A stretch of DNA of 64,000 nt from Streptomyces sp. V4I2. Lineage in GTDB: Bacteria; Actinomycetota; Actinomycetes; Streptomycetales; Streptomycetaceae. The notes below the pieces were generated by a model that saw only the letters and a list, made by a program, of their open reading frames with translations, searched no databases and was not told where the DNA came from. Every line of letters starts with the position of its first letter. Position 1 is the first letter of the stretch. Location of the stretch: NCBI RefSeq assembly GCF_030817655.1, contig NZ_JAUSZM010000003.1:3906001-3970000 (forward strand), in the 5' to 3' direction. Both the position numbers and the translations under genes were made by a program. Shown here piece after piece: positions 50,703 to 60,318 of this stretch.

Positions 50703-51299
50703 TCACCGCTTGTGAAGCTCCGCGCGATAGGCGATGCAATCTTCGTACCTGGGGAGCAGTCCCTGGGTCGCCGCGTCCGCCAGCGTCGGCGCAGCGGCAT
50801 CCTTGTCCGACAGCAACAGCTCCGTGTCCAAGGGCCAGTCGATGCCCAGCTCGGGATCGAGGGGATGGATGCCGTGCTCCCGCTGGGGTGCGTAGCCCTC
50901 GGAACAGAGGTAGACGACCGTCGCGTCGTCGGTCAGCGCCAGGAAGGCGTGCCCGAGGCCTTCGGACAGGTAGACCGAGGCGTGTGTTTCGTCGTCGAGC
51001 CGGACCAGCTCCCACTGCCCGTAGGTGGGGGAGCCGACCCGGATGTCGATGATGGCGTCGAGCACAGCGCCGCGTACGCACTTCACGTACTTGGCCTGGC
51101 TCGGCGGCACGTCGGCGAAGTGGATACCGCGCAGCGTGCCGCGGCGGGAGACCGAGCAGTTGGCCTGGGCCAGGGACAGGTCATGCCCGGTAACCGCTCG
51201 GAAATCCGATCCGCCGAACCACTCGTGGAAGCTACCGCGCTCGTCCGGAAACACGTTGGGCTCGTAGACCCAAGCGCCTTCGATAGAGAGGGGTTTCAT
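50703..51299 (-). CDS. rmlC: dTDP-4-dehydrorhamnose 3,5-epimerase
   Basis: A 198-residue cupin enzyme read from the ATG at 51299 (MKPLSIEGAWVYEP). Family motifs are FPDERGSFHEWF, QANCSVSRRGTLRGIHF with the catalytic His, and YLSEGLGHAFLAL. It performs the third step of dTDP-L-rhamnose synthesis. The gene sits 20 bases after the GT2 stop, last of the coupled rml run. Confidence 0.93.
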   Translation of the reverse strand: MKPLSIEGAWVYEPNVFPDERGSFHEWFGGSDFRAVTGHDLSLAQANCSVSRRGTLRGIHFADVPPSQAKYVKCVRGAVLDAIIDIRVGSPTYGQWELVRLDDETHASVYLSEGLGHAFLALTDDATVVYLCSEGYAPQREHGIHPLDPELGIDWPLDTELLLSDKDAAAPTLADAATQGLLPRYEDCIAYRAELHKR

Positions 51300-51319
51300 G
51301 ATGTTGCGGGACCTCCGGG

Positions 51320-52912
51320 TCAGGATGCGAGAACTTGTTTGACCTTCTTGGCGAGCTTCCGCCAAGTGGCCTGGGATCCAGTCGGCTTCTCCGGCACCGG
51401 GTGCATGTTTCCACCTATGTCAAGAGCCAACCGCCCGTCCCGGGTCCAGTAGGGGACGGCCTGGATATTCCGGCGCTCCGACCTCGCACCACCACAGGGC
51501 AGCACTTCACTCACCGGGCCGCCCTCTATTCGGGCCATTCGGTCGATCCCGAGCAACTGGACGTTGACGTGAACGTCGTAAAGCCCCTTGGGGAGTCGAC
51601 CGCCGCATGCGGCGGTGTCAGGGTCGATTCGGACAGTTCCCTTGATCTCCACAGTCCCGTCGGCGGCGACAGTCAATCTGGATTCGACTTCAGGGAACCA
51701 AGCCTGCTCCTTGTTGCGCTGACGCAGCTGGAAATCCACGGTCGCACGGTTCTCGATGTCCTTGAAGGACCAGTCGGGCCCGCCGTCGATCCCACGGACC
51801 AGGGCAAGATCGAGGCCGTAGCCACCGCCCAGCTTCCTGACCTTTACCGTGGCGCCGTCCTTGTACCGCAGCCGGGCCCGGAACGGCGCCACCAGCACAC
51901 CCCGTCGCCAACGCACCGGTCCGCTGAACTCGACTTCGCTGACGGCGTCACGGTAGCGCCGGGCCACTGTGCGCAGATCCTCGACCCGGTCGGCCTCGAG
52001 CAGTTCGGCACGGTACCGCCAGAGCGGCGGCAGCCCCTCACGGACGGAATCCGAGTACTCCTCGACCGCCACCTTACGGGCGGCCTCGTAGTGCCCCATG
52101 CTGAAGGGATCGCCGTTCAGGAAACCACCCGTGGAGGTGTTCCGCAGAACTTCGACGCGGTAGTTACGCGTCAAGAAGGCATCGCGCGCCGGTCCCGGCG
52201 TCGTATTGGCCTTGACTATCTGCGCGGTCTTGGCAAGCCACGGATAGTAGTCCGAAGGCTCGGTCCGGGTCTTGCTGTTGTTGCTGCCGTCGTCGCGCTT
52301 GCTCCAGTCGTAACAGACCACATCACCGACTATCGTGATGTTCTTGGCGAGCGGATAGGCCTTCGCCAGGAACATCTGGTCCTCGAGACGACAGCGCCCT
52401 TCCTGGAAGGTTATGTCGTTCTCGATCAGAAATTCACGGCGGAACATCTTGTGCGGGGTCAGCGTTTCGTACAGCTCGGCGAGCTCCGGTCCGGTACGTG
52501 CGATCGACTCCCGGAAAAGGCGAATAGGGCCACGCATATTGCCCTTCACCTTACCGACGACGATGTCGGAACGGTTCTGCACCGCCCGGTCGTACATGAC
52601 TTGGAGCGCCTTCGGCCCCAGGCTGTCATCCTGGTCGAGGAAGTGTATGTACTCGCCGCGCGCATTGGCGACACCGACGTTACGGGGACGTCCGGGCCAG
52701 CCCGAGTTCGGCATGGAGAGCACCCGGAAGTTCTCGGTCTTCTCGGCCAGCGTCTGGAGCCTCTCGGCGGAATCGTCGGTCGATCCGTCGTCGACGAAGA
52801 TCACCTCGAACTCGTCCTGCGGCAGTGTCTGCTTCAGGATCGAGTTGACCGGGCGGTCGATGTAAATCCCGGCGTTGTAGACCGGGATGATGATGCTGAC
52901 CTTCACGGTCAT
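51320..52912 (-). CDS. Family 2 glycosyltransferase, probable rhamnosyltransferase
   Basis: A 530-residue enzyme starting inside the rmlD stop (ATGA). The GT-A domain shows VSIIIPVYNAG, VIFVDDGSTDDS, and FLDQDDSLG as the metal site, with RCRLEDQMFLAKAY for the acceptor side. About 200 C-terminal residues form a beta-rich domain not found in minimal GT2 enzymes. The layout resembles the GT2 protein at 37664-38890. Position between rmlD and rmlC suggests it uses dTDP-rhamnose; this is inferred from context. Confidence 0.85.
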   Translation of the reverse strand: MTVKVSIIIPVYNAGIYIDRPVNSILKQTLPQDEFEVIFVDDGSTDDSAERLQTLAEKTENFRVLSMPNSGWPGRPRNVGVANARGEYIHFLDQDDSLGPKALQVMYDRAVQNRSDIVVGKVKGNMRGPIRLFRESIARTGPELAELYETLTPHKMFRREFLIENDITFQEGRCRLEDQMFLAKAYPLAKNITIVGDVVCYDWSKRDDGSNNSKTRTEPSDYYPWLAKTAQIVKANTTPGPARDAFLTRNYRVEVLRNTSTGGFLNGDPFSMGHYEAARKVAVEEYSDSVREGLPPLWRYRAELLEADRVEDLRTVARRYRDAVSEVEFSGPVRWRRGVLVAPFRARLRYKDGATVKVRKLGGGYGLDLALVRGIDGGPDWSFKDIENRATVDFQLRQRNKEQAWFPEVESRLTVAADGTVEIKGTVRIDPDTAACGGRLPKGLYDVHVNVQLLGIDRMARIEGGPVSEVLPCGGARSERRNIQAVPYWTRDGRLALDIGGNMHPVPEKPTGSQATWRKLAKKVKQVLAS

Positions 52913-53808
52913 GGATTCCCCTCCTGAGACTCGGCTCTCAGCACGGGCATCGCGGAGCTGAGTCCCTCGGACCAGTCACGGATCGGGTCGATGCCGGCCT
53001 GCTGCCAACGGTCGTGACCCAGCACGCTGTACGCGGGCCGGGGCGCGGGGCGGGCGAACGCCGCGCTGGTGGTGGGCCGGACCCGCGCCACATCGGCGCC
53101 GAGCAGCCGGAAGATCTCCCGGGCGAAGCCGAACCAGGTGGTCTCGCCGCTACTGGTGCCGTGATACACACCGGCCGGAGCAGTGCCGGCCAGCGCAGCC
53201 TGGCCCAGCAGGACCAGCCGGTCGGCCAGATCCACCGTCCAGGTGGGCTGCCCGCGCTGGTCGTCGACCACGTCGAGGGTGTCCTTGACGGCTTCCAGCT
53301 TGATCATCGTACGGACGAAATTGCCGCCGCCCGCCCCGTACAGCCATGCCGTGCGGACCACGAAACCGCTGTCGGGCAGCGTCGAGAGGACCGCCTGCTC
53401 GCCGGCCAGCTTGGTGCGGCCGTACGCACTGCGCGGGCCGGTCGGGGCGTCCTCCGCGTACGGCTTGTCGGCATCCCCCGGAAAGACGTAGTCCGTGGAG
53501 ACATGCAGAAGCACGGCGTCCAGCTCATGGCAGGCCTCGGCCAGGTGGCGCGGGCCGTCCCCGTTGATCCGCAGGGCCTCGTCCTCGCGGGACTCGGCGT
53601 CGTCCACGGCCGTCCAGGCGGCGCAGTTGACGACGACGGCCGGGTGGTGGGCGGCCAACGCCTCCCGTACCGAGGCCGGATCGGTGATGTCCAGCTCGGC
53701 GCGGGTGGCCGCGACGGCCGGGATCCCGGCGGCGGCGAGCCGCGCGAGGACGTCCTGCGCGAGCATCCCGCCCGCACCGGTGATGAGCCAGGTCCGGTTG
53801 TCGGTCAC
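52909..53808 (-). CDS. rmlD: dTDP-4-dehydrorhamnose reductase
   Basis: A 299-residue short-chain reductase from the GTG at 53808, overlapping the rmlB stop (GTGA). It has LITGAGGMLAQDVL for cofactor binding, VVNCAAWTAVDDAE, STDYVFPGD and the catalytic YGRTKLAGE (Tyr, Lys). It makes dTDP-L-rhamnose from the RmlC product. Confidence 0.95.
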   Translation of the reverse strand: MTDNRTWLITGAGGMLAQDVLARLAAAGIPAVAATRAELDITDPASVREALAAHHPAVVVNCAAWTAVDDAESREDEALRINGDGPRHLAEACHELDAVLLHVSTDYVFPGDADKPYAEDAPTGPRSAYGRTKLAGEQAVLSTLPDSGFVVRTAWLYGAGGGNFVRTMIKLEAVKDTLDVVDDQRGQPTWTVDLADRLVLLGQAALAGTAPAGVYHGTSSGETTWFGFAREIFRLLGADVARVRPTTSAAFARPAPRPAYSVLGHDRWQQAGIDPIRDWSEGLSSAMPVLRAESQEGNP

Positions 53809-54815
53809 AGCGCCGCCCGCTCCTTCAGCGGCTCCCACCAGGCGCGGTTCTCGCGGTACCACTCGACCGTCTCCGCCAGGCCCTGCTCGAAGCTCTTGCG
53901 GGGCTCGTAGCCGAGCTCCTCGCGGATCTTCGTGCAGTCCACGGAGTAGCGGCGGTCGTGGCCCTTGCGGTCCTCGACGTACTCGACGCTGGTCTCCCAG
54001 TCGGCGCCGCACGCCTTGAGAAGCAGTCCGGTGAGCTCCTTGTTGGAGAGCTCGGTGCCGCCGCCGATGTTGTAGACCTCGCCCGGGCGGCCCTTGGTGC
54101 GGACCAGCTCGATGCCCTGGACGTGGTCGTCGATGTGCAGCCAGTCGCGGACGTTGCCGCCGTCGCCGTACAGCGGGACCTTCTTGCCGTCGAGGAGGTT
54201 GGTCACGAAGAGCGGGATGACCTTTTCGGGGAAGTGGTGGTGCCCGTAGTTGTTGGAGCAGCGGGTGACGCGGACGTCCAGGCCGTGGGTGCGGTGGTAG
54301 GACAGCGCGATCAGGTCGCTGGACGCCTTCGCCGAGGAGTAGGGCGAGTTGGGCTCCAGCGGGTGGGTCTCGGGCCAGGAACCCTCGTCGATCGAGCCGT
54401 AGACCTCGTCGGTGGAGATGTGCACGAAGGTCTTGATGCCGGCCCGGTGCGCCGCGTCGATGAGCGTGTGCGTGCCGACCACGTTCGTACGGACGAACTC
54501 CGCGCCGCCGTCGATGGAACGGTCGACGTGCGACTCGGCCGCGAAGTGCACGACCTGGTCGTGCTCGGCCATCAGCTTGCCGACCAGTTCGGGGTCGCAG
54601 ATGTCGCCCTGCACGAAGGCGAATCCGGGGTGGGCGCGCACCTCGTCCAGGTTGGCCGGGTTGCCCGCGTAGGTCAGCTTGTCCAGGACGGTGATCGCGA
54701 CGTCACCGGGGCCCTCGGGACCGAGCAGCGTACGGACGTAGTGCGAGCCGATGAAACCGGCACCGCCGGTCACCAGAATGCGGGTGAGGTGGGCGGGAGA
54801 AGAGGGGACCGTCAT
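53805..54815 (-). CDS. rmlB: dTDP-glucose 4,6-dehydratase
   Basis: A 336-residue extended SDR enzyme: ILVTGGAGFIGSHYV (NAD binding), HFAAESHVDRSI, HISTDEVYGSID and the YSSAKASSD catalytic pair, then RCSNNYGHHHFPEKVIP. It is the second step of dTDP-rhamnose synthesis. The start is inside the rmlA stop (ATGA), so translation is coupled. Confidence 0.96.
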   Translation of the reverse strand: MTVPSSPAHLTRILVTGGAGFIGSHYVRTLLGPEGPGDVAITVLDKLTYAGNPANLDEVRAHPGFAFVQGDICDPELVGKLMAEHDQVVHFAAESHVDRSIDGGAEFVRTNVVGTHTLIDAAHRAGIKTFVHISTDEVYGSIDEGSWPETHPLEPNSPYSSAKASSDLIALSYHRTHGLDVRVTRCSNNYGHHHFPEKVIPLFVTNLLDGKKVPLYGDGGNVRDWLHIDDHVQGIELVRTKGRPGEVYNIGGGTELSNKELTGLLLKACGADWETSVEYVEDRKGHDRRYSVDCTKIREELGYEPRKSFEQGLAETVEWYRENRAWWEPLKERAAL

Positions 54816-55879
54816 GAAGAGATCTGCACCTTGCTGTGATCACCGAGCACGAGCCGGTGGGCCGAAGGGTTACGGGGAGCCGGCGTGACCTCGACATCGC
54901 GCCCGATCAGCGAGGCCTCCACTCGGCGCACGCCCGTCACGGACGAGCCGCGCAGCACGATGGAGTACTCGATTTCGCTGTCCTCGATCCGGCAGTCCTC
55001 GGACACGGAGGTGAACGGGCCGATGTACGCGTCGTTGACGACCGTGCCGGCTCCGATGATGGCAGGTCCGACGATCCGGCTGCCACTGACCCGGGCACCC
55101 GCCTCGATGCGCACCCGGCCGATGATCTCGCTGCCCTCGTCCACCGTGCCCGCGTTCACCGGCTCCACGGTCTCCAGGACGGACCGGTTGACCTCCAGCA
55201 TGTCGGTGACGTTGCCGGTGTCCTTCCAGTAGCCGGAGATCGTGGTGGAGCGGACGTCACGCTTCTCGTCGATCAGCCACTGGATGGCGTGCGTGATCTC
55301 CAACTCGCCGCGCCAGGAAGGCTCGATGGAGCGGACGGCCTCGTGAATGGCCGGGGTGAACAGATAGACCCCGACGAGCGCCAGATCGCTCTTCGGCTGC
55401 TTCGGCTTCTCCTCCAGGCCCACCACCCGGCCGTCACCGTCGAGTTCCGCGACACCGAAGGAGGTGGGGTTGGGCACCTTGGTCAGCAGGATCTGCGCGT
55501 CGGGCCGCTCGGCCCGGAACCCCTCCACCAGACCGGTGATGCCACCGACGATGAAGTTGTCGCCGAGGTACATGACGAAGTCGTCGTCACCGAGGAAGTC
55601 CTGGGCGATGAGCACGGCATGGGCGAGGCCCAGCGGCGCTTCCTGCGGGATGTAGGTGACCTGGATCCCGAAGCGGGACCCGTCGCCCACCGCCTCGCGG
55701 ATCTCGTCCGCCGTGTCGCCGACGACGATGCCGACCTCGCTGATACCGGCTTCGGCGATCGCTTCCAAGCCGTAGAAGAGCACAGGCTTGTTGGCGACCG
55801 GTACCAGTTGCTTGGCCGAGGTGTGAGTGATCGGGCGGAGTCGGGTACCCGCTCCCCCGGAAAGCACGAGAGCCTTCAC
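54812..55879 (-). CDS. rmlA: Glucose-1-phosphate thymidylyltransferase, long (StrD-like) form
   Basis: A 355-residue nucleotidyltransferase from the GTG at 55879 (VKALVLSGGAGTRLRP). The catalytic core includes VPVANKPVLFYGLEAI, VMYLGDNFI and GLEEKPKQPKSD. The last 110 residues are a left-handed beta-helix (repeats such as IIGRVRIEAGARV and IVGPAIIGAGTVV). This long type is typical of actinomycete rhamnose and deoxysugar clusters. It heads the rmlABD-GT-rmlC operon. The 120 bases upstream are markedly AT-rich, probably the operon promoter. Confidence 0.95.
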   Translation of the reverse strand: MKALVLSGGAGTRLRPITHTSAKQLVPVANKPVLFYGLEAIAEAGISEVGIVVGDTADEIREAVGDGSRFGIQVTYIPQEAPLGLAHAVLIAQDFLGDDDFVMYLGDNFIVGGITGLVEGFRAERPDAQILLTKVPNPTSFGVAELDGDGRVVGLEEKPKQPKSDLALVGVYLFTPAIHEAVRSIEPSWRGELEITHAIQWLIDEKRDVRSTTISGYWKDTGNVTDMLEVNRSVLETVEPVNAGTVDEGSEIIGRVRIEAGARVSGSRIVGPAIIGAGTVVNDAYIGPFTSVSEDCRIEDSEIEYSIVLRGSSVTGVRRVEASLIGRDVEVTPAPRNPSAHRLVLGDHSKVQISS

Positions 55880-56033
55880 GTATTGCGCCCCAATACTGTG
55901 CACATACGGGAATCAAAATCCCAGTTTGTCTGAATTTTTAACATCAATCTTGGCTCACATCATAACCGCGTCACCGAGACACCGATTCACTCCTCGTTCA
56001 CATAGTCGACCACTAAGTGCCTCCTCGGGGCCG

Positions 56034-56073
56034 AAAAACGAGCTCCGCCCCCGGTCGGTCGGACCGGGGGCGG
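56034..56073 (-). terminator. Terminator of the RNase E/G gene
   Basis: CCGCCCCCGGTC and GACCGGGGGCGG form a long stem with a short loop, followed on the minus strand by a run of five Ts. It separates the RNase gene from the rhamnose operon. Confidence 0.85.
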
Positions 56074-56100
56074 ATCTCGTTCTCTTCGTACGACGGAGCG

Positions 56101-59100
56101 TCAGGCCTCGTCGGCAGGGGCCGAGACGGACCGGAGCGACTGCTGCTCGGCCGCCGCCGTCTTCTTCGACGCCGCCTTCTTGGCGGTCGTCTTCTTGGCG
56201 GCGGTCTTCTTCGCAGCCGTCTTCTTGGCCGCCGTCTTCTTGGTGGCGGCCTTCTTCGCCGTGGCCTTCTTGGCCGTCTTACGGGCCGTCTTCTTGGCCG
56301 GGGCCGCTTCCTCGGCCTCGGCCTCGGCCTCGGTCACGGACTCGGTCACGGCCGGCGCCTCCACCGGCTCCTCCGCGGCCGCCGGGACGACCACGACGGC
56401 CGCCTCCTCGGACGCGGTGGGCGCGGTGGCCTTGCGCACCGCACGGCGCCTCGGACGGGCCGGGGCGGCGCTCTCGGCGGGCGCCTCGGCAGCGGCCTCG
56501 GCCGGTGCGGCCGGAGCCTCCTCGGCCGGCCGCTCCGCCGTCGGCGCGGTCTCGGCGACCTTCACCACGGCAGCCTCGGCGCCCGCGGGCGAACCGGCCG
56601 GCGCGGACACCTTGCGGGTCGCCCGGCGACGGACACGGCCCTTGGGCGCGGCGTCCTCGGCGACCGGCTCCGCGGCCGGCGCCTCGACGACCGGGTCCTC
56701 GGCGGCGACGGGCGCCGTCTGCGCGACGACGGCCTCCGCCGGCTGCACCGGACGCTCGACCTCTTCCTCGGCCGTCACGTCCTGAGCCGTGGGAACCTCG
56801 GCCCGCACCGCGGCCGGAGCCTCGGCCCTGGCCTCGTCCCGCCTCTCACCGCGCCTGTCGTCCCGCTTCGGCGCGCCCGCCGGAGCCGACGCCCGCCGGC
56901 TCGTCCGGCGCCGCGAACGGCCCCGACCGGCCGCGGCCTCCGCCTCGGCGACGCTGCTGTACAGCTCCTCGTCCGGCTCGAACTCGGGCTCGGTCAGGAC
57001 GAAGGGCTCAGCGACCTCGACGGCCACCTCGGCCTCGATCTCCTCGGGAGCCTCGACGGTCTCCACGGCCGCCTCGTGCTCGTGCGTGTGCCCGTCACCG
57101 CCGCGCCCGCGCTTGCGGCGCTTGCCGCCGCCTCCGGCGGAGGTCGGCTGCTCCATGTGGACGATGACGCCACGGCCGTTGCAGTGGACGCAGGTCTCGG
57201 AGAACGACTCCAGCAGGCCCTGGCCGACCCGCTTGCGGGTCATCTGGACCAGGCCCAGCGAGGTCACCTCGGCGACCTGGTGCTTCGTACGGTCGCGGCC
57301 CAGGCACTCCAGCAGGCGCCGCAGCACCAGGTCCCGGTTGGACTCCAGCACCATGTCGATGAAGTCGATGACGATGATGCCGCCGAGGTCGCGCAGCCTG
57401 AGCTGGCGCACGATCTCCTCGGCCGCCTCCAGGTTGTTCCTGGTGACCGTTTCCTCGAGGTTGCCGCCCTGACCGGTGAACTTGCCGGTGTTGACGTCGA
57501 CCACGACCATCGCCTCGGTCCGGTCGATCACCAGCGAACCACCGCTCGGCAGCCAGACCTTGCGGTCCAGCGCCTTGGCGAGCTGCTCGTCGATCCGGTA
57601 CGTGGCGAAGACGTCGACCTCGGAGGTCCACCTCTGCAGCCGCTCGGCCAGGTCGGGCGCGACGTGCGAGACGTACCCGTGGATGGTCTCCCACGCGTCG
57701 TCGCCGCTCACGATGACCTTGGTGAAGTCCTCGTTGAAGATGTCGCGGACGACCCGGACGGTCATGTCCGGCTCGCCGTACAGCAGCGTCGGCGCGTTCG
57801 AGCTGCCGCCGTTCTTCGACTTCTTCTGGATGTCCTCCCACTGGCCCTGCAGCCGCTCGACGTCCCGGCGCAGCTCGTCCTCGCTCGCGCCCTCGGCGGC
57901 GGTGCGCACGATGACGCCCGCGTCCTCGGGGACGATCTTCTTGAGGATGGTCTTCAGCCGGGCCCGCTCGGTGTCGGGCAGCTTGCGGCTGATGCCGGTC
58001 ATGGAGCCCTCGGGCACGTACACGAGGTAGCGGCCGGGCAGCGAGACCTGGCTGGTCAGCCGCGCGCCCTTGTGACCGATCGGGTCCTTCGTCACCTGCA
58101 CGAGCACCGGCTGGCCGGACTTCAGCGCGCTCTCGATGCGCCGCGGGCCGTTGCCCATGCCCAGCGCCTCGAAGTTGACCTCACCGGCGTACAGCACGGC
58201 GTTGCGGCCCTTGCCGATGTCGATGAAGGCGGCCTCCATCGACGGCAGCACGTTCTGCACCTTGCCGAGGTAGACGTTGCCGACGTACGAGGTCGACTGC
58301 TCCTTGTTGACGTAGTGCTCGACGAGCACGCCGTCCTCCAGGACGCCGATCTGCGTACGGTCGCCGTACTGGCGGACGACCATCACGCGTTCGACGGCCT
58401 CGCGGCGGGCCAGGAACTCCGCCTCGGTGATGATCGGAACGCGTCGGCGGCCCTGCTCACGGCCTTCCCGGCGGCGCTGCTTCTTGGCCTCCAGACGGGT
58501 CGAGCCCTTGATGGACTGCACCTCGTCGGACGGCTCGGCCCCCCTTTCCCGCTGGGGACGCGGCTCGCGGACCTTGACGACGGTGCGCTCCGGGTCGCCG
58601 TCACCGGGCTCGGCCTCGGCCTCGGTGGAGCTGTCGCCGGCACGACGACGCCGACGCCGGCGGCGACGACTGCTGCTGGACCCGGAGCCGCCCTCGCGGT
58701 CCTCCGCGTCCGCGGCGTCGTCCGCGTCCTCCTCGGCCTGTTCGGCGGTGTCCTCGGCGTCCTGCGCGGCCTGCTCGTCGGCGAACTCGTCGCCGTCGGA
58801 GTCCTGGCCCTCGCCCGACTCGGAGTCGGCGGAGTCGCCCCGGCGACGGCGGCGGCCGCCGCGGCGGCGGCGACGGCGCGAACCGGTGTCCTCGGACTCG
58901 TCGCCCTCGGCGGAGTCCTCCGCCTCCTCGGCCTCGTCCGGCTCCTCCTCCACGGCGGTCTCGGGGGCGGCGGCCTGCACGGCCTGGGCCTCGGGCTCCT
59001 GCGCGGGGGCGGAGCCACGGCGGCGGCGCCGACGCCGGCCGCCCTGCTCCTCGGAGGTCTCCTCGGTCTGCTCGGGCTCCTCGACCGCCGCGGGCTCGAC

Positions 59101-60318
59101 CTCGGGCTCGGGCTCCGTCTCGGCCTCGGCGGCCGCGGCGGCAGCGGCCCGCTGCGGGGTCTGGAACTGCGGCTCGGTGAAGACGGGCGCCTGGAACACG
59201 GCGACGGCGGGCCGCGCCGGGCGGCGCGGAGCCTCCTCGTCCTGACCGGCGGCCGGCTGCGCGGGCGCGGCAAAGCCGGTGGCGGCCTTGCGGGCGACCC
59301 GACGACGCCGACGCGGGGAGGCGTCCTCGGCGGGCTCCTGCGATGCTTCGGCGCGCTCGCTCTCGACGGGCGTGCTTTCGACGCGCTCGCTCTCGGCGGC
59401 GGGAGCCTCGGGCTCGGGGGTGCTAGCCACCACGGCCTCCTCGGCCGACTCGGAGTCGCTACCGGCGGGCGCGGTCACCCGGCGCGTGGCACGCCGACGC
59501 GTCCGACGCGGAGCGGCGTCCTCGGCGGCCGTCTCGGTGTCGGTCTTGGTGTCGGTCTCGGTGGGGAGGTCCACGGCTTCGCCGGCGGCCTCGGCCGTCT
59601 CGACGGCCTGCGCGGCCGCCAGGCTCTCGGCGGCGTCCTCCGCCTTCGGCGCCCCGGCGGGCGCGGAGGCCCGGCGCGTGGAGCGGCGACGCGTGGTGCG
59701 ACCGGCGGGCGCCTCGGCCGGAGCCTCGACGTCCTCGACGACGGCGCTCTCGGCGACGGCCCCGGCAGCGGCGGGCACGACGACCTCGGCAGCCTCGGCG
59801 GCCTCGGCGGAATCCGGCGTCCCGGCGGGTGCGGACACCCGGCGGGTGGCACGCCGACGCGTACGAGGAGCGGGCGCGGCCTCTTCGGCCGCGGGGCTCT
59901 CGACAGCCTCGGCCTCCTGCGCCTCCTGAGCACCGGCGTCACCGGCAGCGCTCACGGGTACGACGGTCTCCGCGGCCTCGACAGTGGCGGAAGCCCCGGC
60001 GGGCGCGGACACCCGGCGGGTGGCACGCCGACGCGCACGAGGAGCGGGCGCGGCCTCTTCGGCCGCGGGGCTCTCGACAGCCTCGGCCTCCACCGGCTGG
60101 GTGCTTTCGGCACCCTCGGCGAGTTCTTCCTCGTCAGTGACGAGATCCTCGGCATCCGCGGCCGGTATGGCCGGCGCGACGGTCTCCTCCGGAGCCTCGG
60201 ACGAGGCGACCGGCGGACCCGCCGGGCGGGAAGCGGCACGGCGCCGACGACGCGGCGGCAGGGTGTCGCTCGGAGTGTTGGGTTCGGAACCCTCAGTGGG
60301 TTCGGTCGGTTCGAGCAT
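56101..60318 (-). CDS. rne: Ribonuclease E/G family endoribonuclease with long repeated basic and lysine-rich tails
   Basis: A 1405-residue enzyme from the ATG at 60318 (MLEPTEPTE), preceded by GGGAG. The central core of about 450 residues has the S1-like segment (TSYVGNVYLGKVQNVLPSMEAAF), the DNase I-like catalytic VVVDVNTGKFTG and VIDFIDMV acids, and the zinc link CVHCNGRG. It cleaves single-stranded RNA and is expected to scaffold mRNA decay and rRNA processing. About 600 residues precede the core and about 350 follow it. Both flanks carry repeats of RRRATRRVSAPAG type, and the C-terminus is histone-like (KKTAAKK units). This layout is the actinobacterial form, with the scaffold regions on both sides. 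Confidence 0.93.
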   Translation of the reverse strand: MLEPTEPTEGSEPNTPSDTLPPRRRRRAASRPAGPPVASSEAPEETVAPAIPAADAEDLVTDEEELAEGAESTQPVEAEAVESPAAEEAAPAPRARRRATRRVSAPAGASATVEAAETVVPVSAAGDAGAQEAQEAEAVESPAAEEAAPAPRTRRRATRRVSAPAGTPDSAEAAEAAEVVVPAAAGAVAESAVVEDVEAPAEAPAGRTTRRRSTRRASAPAGAPKAEDAAESLAAAQAVETAEAAGEAVDLPTETDTKTDTETAAEDAAPRRTRRRATRRVTAPAGSDSESAEEAVVASTPEPEAPAAESERVESTPVESERAEASQEPAEDASPRRRRRVARKAATGFAAPAQPAAGQDEEAPRRPARPAVAVFQAPVFTEPQFQTPQRAAAAAAAEAETEPEPEVEPAAVEEPEQTEETSEEQGGRRRRRRRGSAPAQEPEAQAVQAAAPETAVEEEPDEAEEAEDSAEGDESEDTGSRRRRRRGGRRRRRGDSADSESGEGQDSDGDEFADEQAAQDAEDTAEQAEEDADDAADAEDREGGSGSSSSRRRRRRRRRAGDSSTEAEAEPGDGDPERTVVKVREPRPQRERGAEPSDEVQSIKGSTRLEAKKQRRREGREQGRRRVPIITEAEFLARREAVERVMVVRQYGDRTQIGVLEDGVLVEHYVNKEQSTSYVGNVYLGKVQNVLPSMEAAFIDIGKGRNAVLYAGEVNFEALGMGNGPRRIESALKSGQPVLVQVTKDPIGHKGARLTSQVSLPGRYLVYVPEGSMTGISRKLPDTERARLKTILKKIVPEDAGVIVRTAAEGASEDELRRDVERLQGQWEDIQKKSKNGGSSNAPTLLYGEPDMTVRVVRDIFNEDFTKVIVSGDDAWETIHGYVSHVAPDLAERLQRWTSEVDVFATYRIDEQLAKALDRKVWLPSGGSLVIDRTEAMVVVDVNTGKFTGQGGNLEETVTRNNLEAAEEIVRQLRLRDLGGIIVIDFIDMVLESNRDLVLRRLLECLGRDRTKHQVAEVTSLGLVQMTRKRVGQGLLESFSETCVHCNGRGVIVHMEQPTSAGGGGKRRKRGRGGDGHTHEHEAAVETVEAPEEIEAEVAVEVAEPFVLTEPEFEPDEELYSSVAEAEAAAGRGRSRRRTSRRASAPAGAPKRDDRRGERRDEARAEAPAAVRAEVPTAQDVTAEEEVERPVQPAEAVVAQTAPVAAEDPVVEAPAAEPVAEDAAPKGRVRRRATRKVSAPAGSPAGAEAAVVKVAETAPTAERPAEEAPAAPAEAAAEAPAESAAPARPRRRAVRKATAPTASEEAAVVVVPAAAEEPVEAPAVTESVTEAEAEAEEAAPAKKTARKTAKKATAKKAATKKTAAKKTAAKKTAAKKTTAKKAASKKTAAAEQQSLRSVSAPADEA
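56153..56306 (-). repeat. Lysine/alanine repeat tract at the RNase E/G C-terminus
   Basis: About 50 residues made of KKTA, KKAA and KKTT units, histone H1-like, encoded by imperfect repeats of CTTCTTGGCGGCCGT type. A nonspecific nucleic-acid-binding tail is likely. Confidence 0.8.
59826..60092. repeat. Near-identical direct repeat in the RNase E/G N-terminal region
   Basis: About 90 bases at 59826-59915 recur almost unchanged at 59999-60091, each encoding an Arg-rich RRRATRRVSAPAG block followed by the same acidic linker. Recent duplication within the gene is indicated. Confidence 0.8.

Noticed and set aside
59826..60092. Possible CRISPR or satellite array
   Set aside because: The repeats are in frame within the RNase E/G coding sequence, of unequal spacing, and encode Arg-rich blocks.
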